The notes: a model not told the origin generated them from the sequence alone. DNA of 64,000 bases from Marinomonas gallaica (GCF_001639745.1 NZ_LTAX01000010.1:1-64000), one strand, 5' to 3'; shown: positions 45,217 through 55,134, numbered from the stretch's first letter. Made by a program: numbers and translations.

Positions 45217-45256
45217 AAAAAAACACCGAGAGTGCCGGTTGTGACAGTCTCGGTGT
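45217..45256 (-). terminator. intrinsic terminator after the porin gene
   Basis: On the minus strand, ACACCGAGA and TCTCGGTGT pair over 9 bp around a 16-nt loop and run into T7. It lies about 60 nt beyond the porin stop. Confidence 0.85.
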
Positions 45257-45316
45257 GAAGGGACTATTGTCCATTACCTTTTAGGGGAAGGTATTTAAAA
45301 GTCGAAAAACTTTCTA

Positions 45317-46423
45317 TTAGAAGCTGTACTGAGCAGAGTACATTACACGAGTAGCATCTGCATCGCCGCCATTGTAGTAATCGCTCTTGAAGTAACCAAC
45401 CTCAACGCCCATCATAACGTTGTCAACTGGGTACCACATGTAGTTAACGAAAGCGTTAGAATTAGATTCGTTATTACCACCAACGTTACCTAGGTCGTTA
45501 TTCATATCGTCTAGGTCCATTTTCACTTTACCGTAAACAATATTCAGGTCACCATCACCCACTTTAGTGGATAAACCAATTGTGCCGCCATAAGCAGAAA
45601 CTGTTTCTAGGTCGCCGTTATGAAGGTAAGCATCGGTTCCACCGAAGTTTCCACCTGAGCGGTATAGGTACGCGTTTGCGCCATCAGAATAGTTAATTGC
45701 AGCATGAAGTGTCACTGCACCCATGTTGACGTTAACGCCAGTAAATGCACCTACACCTACAGCAGACTCATCAGTAGTGCCATCATCAGATGCCAGCATG
45801 CGGCCTAAACCTGCTACGACAAAATTTACATTATCACTTGCAGAGCCTTCATAACGTGCAGTGAATGTAGGCATGCTAGACTTAGTTGTAGCGCCATTAC
45901 CTAGGTTTGGATAGTAGTCTTTCTCTAAAGAGAACGACATGCCGCCATCAGTGTAACGTACTTGTTCAACACGATCCTGTACACCTGGGCTACCCGCAGT
46001 TGAATCGAAATCTAGAGTCGGAGTCCAGCCAGTCCAGCTGTTGTAGTTAGACCAAGTTTTACCAACAGTCCATTTTTCGTAAGAACCGTAAGCATGGCGT
46101 AGACGGAAAGTGCCACCACGGAAATCACCCTCAACAACGACTTTAGCGCCGTCTTTGTGTTGAGCAGAGATACCAATACGAGATTGCTGTGCATCAGCGT
46201 CAAAGTGACCTTCAGCTACATTATTAGCATCTGTTAATCCGCTGAATTGGCCAGCTTGAGTTGTAGAGCCGATGTCTTCGTTAACGTCATAAACAGCGTT
46301 TAGTTGAGCGTAGCCGTATACATTAGCTGTCACATCACCAGCATTGATATCAAATGCGTGAGCGGCTTGAGAAAGACCTAAAACACTTACACCTAGCGCT
46401 AAACATACTTTGGATTTGATCAT
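45317..46423 (-). CDS. outer-membrane porin (DcaP-like)
   Basis: 368-aa protein. Signal peptide MIKSKVCLALGVSVLGLSQAAHA, then alternating beta strands that end in the C-terminal Phe of the outer-membrane signal (MYSAQYSF). YGYAQLNAVYDVNEDI and the RLRHAYGSYEKWTVGKTWSN segment are typical of DcaP-type trimeric porins of marine gammaproteobacteria. Likely a major channel for small organic substrates. AGGAACG precedes the ATG. The 766 bp upstream are unusually long and AT-rich, consistent with heavy regulation. Confidence 0.88.
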   Translation of the reverse strand: MIKSKVCLALGVSVLGLSQAAHAFDINAGDVTANVYGYAQLNAVYDVNEDIGSTTQAGQFSGLTDANNVAEGHFDADAQQSRIGISAQHKDGAKVVVEGDFRGGTFRLRHAYGSYEKWTVGKTWSNYNSWTGWTPTLDFDSTAGSPGVQDRVEQVRYTDGGMSFSLEKDYYPNLGNGATTKSSMPTFTARYEGSASDNVNFVVAGLGRMLASDDGTTDESAVGVGAFTGVNVNMGAVTLHAAINYSDGANAYLYRSGGNFGGTDAYLHNGDLETVSAYGGTIGLSTKVGDGDLNIVYGKVKMDLDDMNNDLGNVGGNNESNSNAFVNYMWYPVDNVMMGVEVGYFKSDYYNGGDADATRVMYSAQYSF

Positions 46424-47189
46424 AAATCGTTCCTATTTATTATTTATTCCGAGTTAATTTGTTATTGCCCAAATGTTTGGGGCAGAAATTAACAAATTCG
46501 TAATAAAACATATCATGCTTAAATTGTGCACGCCAATAGCAATTTATAAACAAAGCTTATTTGAATCTGATTTTTTAATTAAAAATGAATGTTGATTCGA
46601 ACGGTCAGAACTCATTAACTGACATAGTATAGATACATCAATAAATATAAAATATATATATATTTATCAGTAACTTATGGTTTACATGACTGAGTATTTT
46701 TAGCGTGATTCATTAATAAATTCATATATTAGGTTTCAATAAAACGACAGCATAAACACTAATAACGACCAACAACTAATCAATTAAATTAATAAATTAT
46801 GTGCAAAAAATATTTATACTTTTTTTATCTATTAATAATCGTTAGTCACAAAACGACAACTATTGAGCATGAGCGACAAAAATTATTTTCAACTCAATGT
46901 ATTGCAACATGAAAATCAAGGTGACCTGATCAACTAATTGATCAATAACACCTTTTTGCCGGTCAGCGTAAGAAGGGGTTGTAAGCCTGTTTGGTTTTCA
47001 AGTCTTAAGAAACACTACCTAGATCCGTTCGCTAAATACTTCACGAAATGAAGCAGCATTCTGTAAACATTACACAAGTGCTCTCCGAGCTCTTTATGAG
47101 CCTTTCATGACTACATAGTATGGGGAGACCGTTTAAATTGGATGGATTGATCACCTAGGTTAGGTGCATTTTCAAAATTAGGGATAAAT
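46424..47189. promoter_or_regulatory. 766-bp AT-rich region upstream of porin and YqaA genes
   Basis: No gene is apparent. It contains the inverted repeat TAAATTG-N13-CAATTTA (46520-46546), about 100 bp upstream of the porin ATG, and the near-palindrome TGATCAACTAATTGATCA (46927-46944). There are several long A/T tracts. Both divergent genes could be controlled from here, most likely the porin, since the first repeat is in its promoter range. Confidence 0.45.
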
Positions 47190-47774
47190 ATGAGTCTTAT
47201 TGATACGCTCAAGCAGCACACTGAAAGCATCGTAAATTCAAAGCACATGCTAAAAGGCATCACTCTGGCGTCTTTTTTTGAGTCCACCATTGTCCCCATT
47301 CCTCTCGAGGCCGTGATGATTCCACTTATGCAGGCGCGACGGGAAAAGCTTTGGCTGATTGCCTTAATGGCGACCATTGGGTGTATCGTCGGTGCTATAG
47401 CTGGCTATGCATTGGGGTACTACTTGTTTGACTTGGTAGGAGACTGGATCATTGAAACGTTTTCAAATCAGGATCAATTTGAACAAATATCCAGCAGGAT
47501 GGAAGATCAGGGCTTCTGGTTTGTTCTAACGCTTGGAATCGTCCCCATTCCTTTTCAAATTGCTATGTTAGCGGCAGGCGCGACGAAGTTTTCTTTGATG
47601 TATTTTCTGGTTGCGACTGCGATCGCACGTTCGCTGCGTTATTTCGGGTTGGCGCTAGTGGTATTTTTAGCCGGTAACAAAGCAGAAGAGCTTATAAGGA
47701 CCTATAAAACGAAAGCTATTGTCATCATAACAGCAATCGTAGCATTGCTTTGGTGGCTATCTACTTTGATTTAA
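47190..47774 (+). CDS. YqaA/DedA-like small membrane protein
   Basis: 194-aa protein with four to five hydrophobic segments. The DedA-type signature is visible in FFESTIVPIPLEAVMIPL and in LGIVPIPFQIAMLAAGATKF. Family members are membrane-homeostasis proteins, some of which flip undecaprenyl phosphate or lipids; the YqaA branch is uncharacterised. AGGGATAA precedes the ATG. A hairpin follows the stop. Confidence 0.87.
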   Translation: MSLIDTLKQHTESIVNSKHMLKGITLASFFESTIVPIPLEAVMIPLMQARREKLWLIALMATIGCIVGAIAGYALGYYLFDLVGDWIIETFSNQDQFEQISSRMEDQGFWFVLTLGIVPIPFQIAMLAAGATKFSLMYFLVATAIARSLRYFGLALVVFLAGNKAEELIRTYKTKAIVIITAIVALLWWLSTLI

Positions 47775-47775
47775 A

Positions 47776-47806
47776 AAAGGCATGGGGTGATTTGCCACAT
47801 GCCTTT
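47776..47806 (+). terminator. probable terminator hairpin after the YqaA-like gene
   Basis: AAAGGCATG and CATGCCTTT form a perfect 9-bp stem with a 13-nt loop. The T run is only three bases, so termination efficiency is doubtful. Confidence 0.55.
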
Positions 47807-47852
47807 GTATCTTTATGAATTGGCTATTAGATACTAATCAGCACCGTCAGAT

Positions 47853-48710
47853 TTAATCATCGTCATTCGCGTTAGCGATTCGGTCTAAGCGGTCTTGCTC
47901 TTCTTCAAAAGCAGCTTCAATCTCGATGAGAACAGAATCTACATCCGCTTCTTCTTCCGGCTCATCGAAATGACCTGTTAACACCGTTTCGGTGGTTAAC
48001 TTGCCAGCTTCGTAGATCGACCAAATTTCTTTCGCGTATTTTGTCTCTAACAGTTCGGGAGCGAAGGTGCCGTAATAGTCACGCATATTGTTCACATCAC
48101 GTTCTAACATCCATTCTGCGTGGTTGTTAGCAACCGCATCAACGGCTTGTGGTAAATCAATAATGACTGGTCCATGGGAGTCTACTAAAACATTAAACTC
48201 TGATAAATCGCCGTGAACTAAGCCAGCGCATAGCATGCGTACTACGTCATTAATAATTTGTGCATGGTCTGCACGCGCTTGCTCAGGCGTGAGTACCACA
48301 TCATTAAGACGAGGAGCGACTTCACCGCTGTCATCTGTCACTAGTTCCATGAGTAAGACGCCATCAAAGCAGCCATAGGGCGTTGGTACACGCACGCCAG
48401 CTTGGGCTAGTTTGTATAACGCATCGACTTCAGCATTATGCCAAAGCGTTTCCTGCTCATCACGACCAAACTTAGAGCCTTTCTCCATGGCACGAGCGCG
48501 TCGACTGTTTCGTACCTTGCGACCTTCGCGGTATTGAACGGCTTGTTTGAAGCTGCGTTTGCCGGCATCTTTATACACTTTGGCACAACGAATGTCGGAT
48601 CCACAGCGCACCACATAAACAGTTGCTTCTTTGCCACTCATTAATTGGCTGATCACATCGTCAATCAACCCATCTTCAACAAGAGGTTGAATTCGTTTAG
48701 GAATTTTCAT
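47853..48710 (-). CDS. RIO1-family serine protein kinase (PA4780-like)
   Basis: 285-aa atypical protein kinase. N-lobe GKEATVYVVRCGSDIRCAKVYKD has the Lys for ATP binding; the catalytic loop is VHGDLSEFNVLVD and the metal motif is IIDLPQAVD. An extra acidic C-terminal tail (EEEADVDSVLIEIEAAFEEE) is present. Bacterial RIO homologues are thought to act in stress response or ribosome maturation; the targets are unknown. The next gene is convergent. Confidence 0.92.
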   Translation of the reverse strand: MKIPKRIQPLVEDGLIDDVISQLMSGKEATVYVVRCGSDIRCAKVYKDAGKRSFKQAVQYREGRKVRNSRRARAMEKGSKFGRDEQETLWHNAEVDALYKLAQAGVRVPTPYGCFDGVLLMELVTDDSGEVAPRLNDVVLTPEQARADHAQIINDVVRMLCAGLVHGDLSEFNVLVDSHGPVIIDLPQAVDAVANNHAEWMLERDVNNMRDYYGTFAPELLETKYAKEIWSIYEAGKLTTETVLTGHFDEPEEEADVDSVLIEIEAAFEEEQDRLDRIANANDDD

Positions 48711-48939
48711 TGGGTTCCTTTTGATAGGGTTTGACGACTCATAGCGCGAGTGTAGTTATAAATTGAAATGACTTGATACCTTGTAATCTGAATGGACAAT
48801 GTTTCAAATAGCGAGTATCGGACGCTTGAACGCTTTATACAATAGCGCACCGCTTAAAAATTCATTTAACCATCAATTATAAGTAGATCAATAACAAAAA
48901 AGCCTAATATGTTGGCTGTTGAAAGTGAAATAAAGGTTT

Positions 48940-49593
48940 ATGTCTCAAGTTCAGTTAATCCAAGATGCACACTATATTGCCTTAATATTGCCTTGTGAGT
49001 GTAAGGTTCTAAGCTCTTCTGTTCTAAATGGTGGATTGAGTTGTGCGAAGTCTTTCTTAAATTTGAAAGTAGATCAATATGCTCCTCCCCCTTGGCCTGC
49101 CCCAAAAGAGACATTACGTAGTAAGGCAATGGAATTGACTCTACCTCAGCCGACTACGGCCATGATGACAGCGGCTTCAATGGATTCACTAGGGTACTGT
49201 GAGGAAAGTAGGGCGGAACTAAGGGTTGAGTGCTGGGTAACGGCTGGATTGAGTAACGTTCGCCGAGTTGGAGACCGTTCAAGTGAACAGCCAAGGGCAG
49301 GTACCATCAATATTAGTTTATACATCAATCATGTTTTGAGCGATGCAGCGTTAGTGGAAGCATTAATGATGGTGACTGAGAGTAAAGTAACAGCCATTCG
49401 TGATGCGGGAATTGTTAGTCCAATTTCAGGTTTGCCAGCCAGCGGCACAGGGACCGATAGTCATGCTGTGTTTTGTGAAAAACAGGGTGAGGCGCTTAAT
49501 TATTGTGGTAAGCATACTCTGATTGGTGAATTAATCGGCAAAGTGGTTTTGAGTGCCTGTTCTATTAGCATAGAAAAATGCATGGCCCAATAA
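48940..49593 (+). CDS. cbiZ: adenosylcobinamide amidohydrolase (CbiZ)
   Basis: 217-aa protein with the CbiZ pattern: VLSSSVLNGGLS at the N-terminus, then RAGTINISLYINHVLSDAAL, MMVTESKVTAIRDAGI and SGTGTDSHAVFC. CbiZ removes the aminopropanol side chain from adenosylcobinamide or pseudo-B12 so that the corrinoid can be remodelled. No other corrinoid gene and no cobalamin riboswitch were seen nearby, so the gene acts with distant partners or as a lone remodeller. AAAGG lies upstream of ATG. Confidence 0.83.
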   Translation: MSQVQLIQDAHYIALILPCECKVLSSSVLNGGLSCAKSFLNLKVDQYAPPPWPAPKETLRSKAMELTLPQPTTAMMTAASMDSLGYCEESRAELRVECWVTAGLSNVRRVGDRSSEQPRAGTINISLYINHVLSDAALVEALMMVTESKVTAIRDAGIVSPISGLPASGTGTDSHAVFCEKQGEALNYCGKHTLIGELIGKVVLSACSISIEKCMAQ

Positions 49594-49740
49594 AAATATG
49601 TTCGGCTGAGACAGGAGTTCAATTAATGATCAGATGAAATCATAAATTAGCGCCTTTAATGAGTGTTTTTGATTAATACTTGATCGAATTCGTAAGCGCT
49701 GTATTTAAGTAATTGTCTTATAAAAGTTTCTTTGTATTGA

Positions 49741-49753
49741 GGGTGTCTTAATT
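49741..49753 (-). repeat. partial island repeat motif in reverse orientation
   Basis: The minus strand reads AATTAAGACACCC, an exact 13-nt match to the end of the REP-type units at 24.4 kb. It is 24 kb away, with no palindrome beside it. Confidence 0.35.
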
Positions 49754-49885
49754 TTTATCAATATTTCTTTCCCTTTTTACATAAAGGGAGTTGAAAAACA
49801 TCTCTAACGGCCTTACGTTATTAGTAGTGGCAATGAAACGCTAAACGTCCCTAACCGAATGGGATAGGTAGAAGGAATATAAATT

Positions 49886-50281
49886 ATGTATACATTAGAT
49901 ATCAGCGGTCACCATGTTCACACGACTGAAGAAGTTCAACAAACAATCAAAGAAGGAATGGATCAGCTAGCCGACATTAATAGCAACATCACCTCTATTA
50001 AAGTCATTGTTAATTCAGAAAGTCATCAGAACAAAAGTGAGCTGATTATTGAGGCTCGCGTCCATATTCCAGGTCACGATTTATTTGCTTCTGTAACAAC
50101 AGACAAACAATTGAGTGCTGCTGTTGACGCTCTAGTTGAAAAGCTTGAAAAGCAGCTTCTAAAACATAAAGCGAAACACGAAGGTCGTAAACATCATCCA
50201 GATGCACGTGATGTCGAAACAAACGAAGAACGTGAAGAGCAAGAAGAATTCAATGAATTAGAACGTCGCGACGTCGTTTAA
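49886..50281 (+). CDS. hpf: ribosome hibernation factor HPF/YfiA family
   Basis: 131-aa short-type hibernation factor. The core beta-alpha-beta fold is visible (MYTLDISGHHVHTTEEVQQT, SKVIVN-like strand, HDLFASVTTDKQLSAAVDALVEKLEKQLLKHK), followed by a charged C-terminal tail ending ELERRDVV. It binds the small subunit near the decoding centre and dimerises or inactivates ribosomes in stationary phase. AAGGAA precedes the ATG. Two identical terminators follow. Confidence 0.9.
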   Translation: MYTLDISGHHVHTTEEVQQTIKEGMDQLADINSNITSIKVIVNSESHQNKSELIIEARVHIPGHDLFASVTTDKQLSAAVDALVEKLEKQLLKHKAKHEGRKHHPDARDVETNEEREEQEEFNELERRDVV

Positions 50282-50303
50282 AAAACGTTCGACCTAATCT
50301 AGA

Positions 50304-50345
50304 TAGAGAAACCCGCCCCGGCGGGTTTTTTTATCTCTGTCTGAT
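50304..50345 (+). terminator. tandem terminator copy 1 after hpf
   Basis: Arms CCCGCC and GGCGGG around CC-GG, flanked by AGAGAAA and TTTTTTTATCTCT, with T7 after the stem. Exact first copy of a 42-bp direct repeat. Confidence 0.9.
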
Positions 50346-50387
50346 TAGAGAAACCCGCCCCGGCGGGTTTTTTTATCTCTGTCTGAT
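50346..50387 (+). terminator. tandem terminator copy 2 after hpf
   Basis: Base-for-base duplicate of 50304-50345, directly adjacent. The pair forms a double intrinsic terminator, and the outer AGAGA/TCTCT parts also pair. Confidence 0.9.
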
Positions 50388-50431
50388 GGAGTAGATAGAC
50401 CATAAGGGCAGACCAGTTACAGGCAAACAAT

Positions 50432-50467
50432 AAAAAGCCGATGTTGATTCAACATCGGCTTCTTTTT
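50432..50467 (-). terminator. bidirectional terminator between hpf and acnB
   Basis: AAGCCGATGTTGA and TCAACATCGGCTT form a perfect 13-bp stem with T- and A-tracts on both sides. It ends about 28 nt before the acnB stop codon and so most likely ends acnB transcripts. Confidence 0.88.
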
Positions 50468-50495
50468 AATCAAGCGTTAGCGATCGCTATTAAGC

Positions 50496-53096
50496 TTACG
50501 CAGAAGCGTCAGTTGCAATAACGGTTGATGCTTTCTTAACGTACTCGCTCATCTTATCGAAGTTTAAGTAGCTGTATACTTCGGCAGACATGCTGTTGAT
50601 CTTGTTCGCGTATTCTAGGTACTCAGCAGGCGTTGGCAATTTACCCATTAGGGAAGCTACTGCCGCTAGCTCAGCAGAGGCTAGGAATACATTCGCACCA
50701 TTACCTAGACGGTTAGGGAAGTTACGCGTTGACGTCGAAACAACCGTTGATTTATCCGCCACACGTGCTTGGTTACCCATACATAGAGAACAACCAGGCA
50801 TTTCCATGCGTGCGCCAGCTTTACCGAAGATGCTGTAGTAACCTTCAGCGGTTAATTGCTGTTGGTCCATCTTAGTCGGTGGCGATACCCAAAGACGTGT
50901 TGGTACCACTTTACCCGCTGATTCAAGCAGTTTACCTGCTGCACGGAAGTGGCCAATGTTTGTCATACAAGAACCGATGAATACTTCGTCGATTTTCTCA
51001 CCTTGTACGTCCGACAATAGGCGAGCATCATCAGGATCATTTGGCGCACAAAGAACAGGCTCTTTAAGGTTATCAAGATCAATTTCAATAATTTGCGCGT
51101 ATTCAGCGTCTTCATCCGCACGCATCAAGCTTGGGTTGGCTAGCCATTGTTCCATCGCGTTAGCACGACGCTCAAGCGTACGTGGGTCACCATAGCCTTC
51201 AGACATCATCCAACGAAGCATAACGATGTTAGAACGTAGGTATTCAGCAACTGACTCTTCAGATAGGTTGATGGTACAACCCGCTGCTGAACGCTCTGCA
51301 GAGGCATCAGAAAGTTCAAATGCTTGTTCTGCTGTTAAATGTTCAAGACCTTCGATCTCAAGGATACGGCCAGAGAAGATGTTCTTCTTACCTTTTTTCT
51401 CAACCGTTAGGTGACCTTCTTGGATAGCTTGGTAAGGAATCGCATGAACAAGATCACGTAGTGTGATGCCTGGTTGCATTTTACCTTTAAAGCGAACCAA
51501 AACAGATTCAGGCATATCAAGAGGCATTACACCTGTTGCTGCAGCAAATGCTACTAGACCAGAACCCGCTGGGAAAGAAATACCTAGAGGGAAACGAGTA
51601 TGTGAGTCACCACCTGTACCGACTGTGTCAGGAAGCAACATGCGGTTCAACCAAGAGTGGATGATACCGTCACCTGGGCGTAGAGAAACACCACCACGGT
51701 TCATGATGAAGTCTGGAAGCGTGTGGTGAGTTTTTACGTCAACAGGTTTAGGGTAAGCCGCTGTGTGACAGAAAGACTGCATAACAAGATCTGAACTGAA
51801 ACCAAGACAAGCAAGGTCTTTCAATTCGTCACGCGTCATTGGCCCTGTTGTATCTTGTGAACCAACAGTTGTCATCTTAGGTTCGCAGTAGGAGTTAGGA
51901 CGAACGCCTGCAACACCACATGCTTTACCCACCATTTTCTGAGCCAGTGTGAAACCTTTATCAGAACTTGCTACTTCGCCAGGTTTTAAAAACAACTCAG
52001 AACCTGACAAACCTAGAGATTCACGTGCTTTGTTAGTTAGACCACGACCGATGATTAGAGGAATACGGCCACCAGCACGTACTTCGTCTAGTAACACTTG
52101 AGTCTTAAGCTCAAAAGTCGTGATAACGTCATCAGTGCCGTGTTTTTTCACAACGCCTTCGTATGGGAAAATGTCGATGATATCGCCCATTTCCATACCG
52201 TCTACATCCATTTCGATCGGTAAGGCACCCGCATCTTCCATGGTGTTGAAGAAGATCGGAGCAATTTTACTACCAATACAGACACCACCAGCACGTTTAT
52301 TAGGGATGAAAGGAATATCATCTCCCATGTGCCATAGTACAGAGTTCGTTGCAGACTTACGGCTTGAACCTGTCCCCACAACATCACCAACGTAAGCAAG
52401 AGGGAAGCCTTTCTCTTTTAGTTCGTTGATTTTAGTGATAGGGCCGATTTCACCGTCTTCATCTGGTGTGATGCCATCGCGAGCCATTTTAAGCATCGCA
52501 TTTGCGTGTAGAGGAATATCAGGACGCGACCATGCATCAGGTGCAGGAGATAGGTCATCTGTGTTGGTTTCACCTGGAACTTTGAATACCGTAACAGTGA
52601 TTTTATCCGCAAGTTTGGGTTTCTTAGTAAACCACTCGCCATCTGCCCATGACTGAATGATTTGCTTAGCAAACTCGTTACCTGCTTTTGATTTCTCGTC
52701 AACATCGTGGAATGCATCAAAGATTAAAAGTGTGTGAGAAAGAGCGCTTACAGCAATCGGCGCAATTTCAGCGTCGTCTAGGCAATCGATCAACGGCTGA
52801 ATGTTGTAGCCACCAAGCATACTACCAAGTAGTTCAGTTGCTAACTTTTTATCGATAAGTGGCGAAGACGCTTCACCTTTAGTGATGGCTGCTAGGAAGC
52901 CTGCTTTAACGTAAGCAGCTTCGTCAACGCCGGCAGGAATACGGTTTTTCAGTAGGTCAAGTACAAACGCTTCTTCACCTGCTGGCGGGTTTTTAAGAAG
53001 CTCAACAAGTGATGCTGTTTGATCTGCATCGAGCGGCGTCGCTGGAATACCTTGAGAGGCACGTTCTTCGACGTGTTTACGGTATGCTTCTAACAC
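50496..53096 (-). CDS. acnB: bifunctional aconitate hydratase 2 / 2-methylisocitrate dehydratase
   Basis: 866-aa AcnB aconitase of the TCA cycle. The N-terminal HEAT-like domain starts [23 protein letters not shown]-type. Fe-S ligands lie in [18 protein letters not shown] (first Cys in SFCHTAAYP), [17 protein letters not shown] and [35 protein letters not shown] is characteristic. Start is GTG with GGGGA 6 nt upstream. AcnB can also bind mRNA as an apo-protein in E. coli. Single gene. Confidence 0.96.
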   Translation of the reverse strand: MLEAYRKHVEERASQGIPATPLDADQTASLVELLKNPPAGEEAFVLDLLKNRIPAGVDEAAYVKAGFLAAITKGEASSPLIDKKLATELLGSMLGGYNIQPLIDCLDDAEIAPIAVSALSHTLLIFDAFHDVDEKSKAGNEFAKQIIQSWADGEWFTKKPKLADKITVTVFKVPGETNTDDLSPAPDAWSRPDIPLHANAMLKMARDGITPDEDGEIGPITKINELKEKGFPLAYVGDVVGTGSSRKSATNSVLWHMGDDIPFIPNKRAGGVCIGSKIAPIFFNTMEDAGALPIEMDVDGMEMGDIIDIFPYEGVVKKHGTDDVITTFELKTQVLLDEVRAGGRIPLIIGRGLTNKARESLGLSGSELFLKPGEVASSDKGFTLAQKMVGKACGVAGVRPNSYCEPKMTTVGSQDTTGPMTRDELKDLACLGFSSDLVMQSFCHTAAYPKPVDVKTHHTLPDFIMNRGGVSLRPGDGIIHSWLNRMLLPDTVGTGGDSHTRFPLGISFPAGSGLVAFAAATGVMPLDMPESVLVRFKGKMQPGITLRDLVHAIPYQAIQEGHLTVEKKGKKNIFSGRILEIEGLEHLTAEQAFELSDASAERSAAGCTINLSEESVAEYLRSNIVMLRWMMSEGYGDPRTLERRANAMEQWLANPSLMRADEDAEYAQIIEIDLDNLKEPVLCAPNDPDDARLLSDVQGEKIDEVFIGSCMTNIGHFRAAGKLLESAGKVVPTRLWVSPPTKMDQQQLTAEGYYSIFGKAGARMEMPGCSLCMGNQARVADKSTVVSTSTRNFPNRLGNGANVFLASAELAAVASLMGKLPTPAEYLEYANKINSMSAEVYSYLNFDKMSEYVKKASTVIATDASA

Positions 53097-53323
53097 AATA
53101 GATCCCCTTATCTGGACATCAGTGTAATCACTAATGTTGTTAAGCGTTGACTCTGCGGATTCGAGTTAATCTATTAAGAGTTAACTCGAGCAAAGCTCAG
53201 CACTGGCAAATTAATCTGTCCGCACATTCTATATAAAAATCAGCATCATGAGTGGGATATCACCATACATATTTAGAATAGGTAATATTTACCTTACTTA
53301 TTCTGTCGCCGCTTCTTTAATAG

Positions 53324-55042
53324 CTACGGTGATATTAGTCGTACGATTCGGAAGCCCCAATTGCTTGCGCGTAAGGTTGGCTCTGCACGATAACGTGTCG
53401 CGCTTCGGCCTACTGTGGGCACATCAAACCAAGAACCACCTCGTAATACTCGCCCATCGCATTGATCAGACAACCACACCTGATTCGTGCTCGGAGCGCC
53501 AGCGTAGTTTTCGTGGTAACAATCTTCCACCCATTCAGCAACGTTACCGTGCATATCGAAAATCCCCAACGGGTTACTGGCTTGAGAGCCTACAGGTGCG
53601 GTTGAAATGCCATCCCATTGGCTGCCACAACTATCACACACGCTGTAGCCAGGTTGAACCTCATTACCATACCAATAAGCTGTCGGAGATCCTGCACGTG
53701 CGGAATATTCCCACTCAATTTCCGTTGGCAATCGATACTCAGAGCCAGTCTGTTCCGATAGCCAATTGGCATACGCCTTTGCGTCATACCAACTAACATT
53801 TATCACCGGACGATTACCACGTCCCCAGCCGTTGTCTGGGGGGGCAGGGCGTCCTGTAGCGGCAACAAAGCGATCATATTGTGCAAAGGTGACTTCATTT
53901 TTACTGAAGTAGAATCCTTTAGGAATGTTGACCTCATGAACTGGCGACTCATTTTCATCGCCAGCGCCATTTATGTCACCCATCTGGAAGGTTGCTGGTG
54001 CGATTTTTTCAACTTTAGGAGCTTTGCCACCATCGTTTAAGTCTTCCTCCAATACTTGAGGGAGCCCGTCAAAACGACTTTCTGCCGTCACTGTGGGAGT
54101 ATTTTCTGTCGTAGTGTTAGCAGGGGGTGGTGTCGGCCATAACAGTGTTGCCGCGATTGCGGTAACGGCGACTAAGCCAAGTCCAGCACCAGCATACAAT
54201 GCAACTGGTTTCTTATTTCGTGGCGGCGGTGGAGCATCTGAATTGGCCTTAGAGCTGTTTACAAATAAGTTTGCTCGAAGCAAGCGCATCACTTCGACAA
54301 GTGATTTAGGACGATAGCGTTCAGCAGGTCGCGCCCAACCTTTAATTTTTTTCCACGTTGCTTGGTCAAGCGTTTCGACATGATCAGGCAAGTTATTAAG
54401 CTTACCGTTATCCAGCCAAGATTCACCCACAAGAGAAGCGATTAATAATCGCATAAACATATAATGATCGGATGAAACACTAATGTTTGGATTGCGCTTA
54501 GTGTATTCAGGCGGGATAAAGCGGCCATCCATGTCTTGATCAGTAATTTTGTCTAGCCAACTGTGGGTGCCAAACCCTGTTAATATGCCAGCACCGTTTA
54601 CAACATGAACGCTGCTGAGATCTAGATGACCATGGATATAGCCATGCTGATGCACTTGGTCTAGTGCTTTGGCAATGGGATCAAAAATACTTAATACGAT
54701 ATTGAGTGATGCACCATCTGGATATTTGCCTAAATAGCTAAAAAGACGTTCGCCTCCACATAGGTTGTAAATAGAAAACACCCATAAATTGGAATAAAAT
54801 GGTGGATAGCTACGCGTGATAGCCGGATGTTTAAGTTTTGCGTGACGGCGGGCGATGGAAAGAAACTGGTTTACATCACCACGTTCCGAACGATAAAAGC
54901 GCAACACAAATGACTGACCGCCTTGATCGGCAACCCAAACACTTTTGTCGTCACTTAATGGATAGTTAAGAACGTAAGGGTCAACCTCTACGCCAACTTG
55001 TTGTCCAATGCTAAGTTTTGATACGTCATAATATTGATTCAT
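53324..55042 (-). CDS. pseudokinase / transmembrane / FGE-sulfatase-fold fusion protein
   Basis: 572-aa single-pass membrane protein. The N-terminal ~260 residues are a protein-kinase fold without catalytic residues: HGHLDLSSVH (137-146) replaces HRD-type HGDLKPSN and TGFG (155-158) replaces DFG. A Lys-rich stretch precedes the membrane helix at 279-302. The C-terminal domain (about 350-570) is the formylglycine-generating enzyme fold (YRLPTEIEWEYSARAG, DMHGNVAEWVEDC, RVLRGGSWFDVP) but lacks the catalytic Cys pair. Likely a scaffold or sensor rather than an enzyme. The frame opens at a TTG at 55060; ATG 55042 is taken. miaE is divergent. Confidence 0.85.
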   Translation of the reverse strand: MNQYYDVSKLSIGQQVGVEVDPYVLNYPLSDDKSVWVADQGGQSFVLRFYRSERGDVNQFLSIARRHAKLKHPAITRSYPPFYSNLWVFSIYNLCGGERLFSYLGKYPDGASLNIVLSIFDPIAKALDQVHQHGYIHGHLDLSSVHVVNGAGILTGFGTHSWLDKITDQDMDGRFIPPEYTKRNPNISVSSDHYMFMRLLIASLVGESWLDNGKLNNLPDHVETLDQATWKKIKGWARPAERYRPKSLVEVMRLLRANLFVNSSKANSDAPPPPRNKKPVALYAGAGLGLVAVTAIAATLLWPTPPPANTTTENTPTVTAESRFDGLPQVLEEDLNDGGKAPKVEKIAPATFQMGDINGAGDENESPVHEVNIPKGFYFSKNEVTFAQYDRFVAATGRPAPPDNGWGRGNRPVINVSWYDAKAYANWLSEQTGSEYRLPTEIEWEYSARAGSPTAYWYGNEVQPGYSVCDSCGSQWDGISTAPVGSQASNPLGIFDMHGNVAEWVEDCYHENYAGAPSTNQVWLSDQCDGRVLRGGSWFDVPTVGRSATRYRAEPTLRASNWGFRIVRLISP

Positions 55043-55134
55043 TAGCGAATTGATATCCAAATCAATGTTTTGCTTCTGCTGATTAAAAGGCCTAATCAGA
55101 GTATAATCCGTTTTTTTTCAGAGAAAAGGTAGCT

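Noticed and set aside
48711-48939. Cobalamin riboswitch before cbiZ
   Set aside because: No B12-box-like segment or extended pairing could be recognised in these 229 bases.
53248-53796. 182-aa open frame on the plus strand at the end of the FGE-fold gene
   Set aside because: It lies antisense to the highly conserved FGE-fold coding region, and its peptide resembles no protein; it is a shadow.
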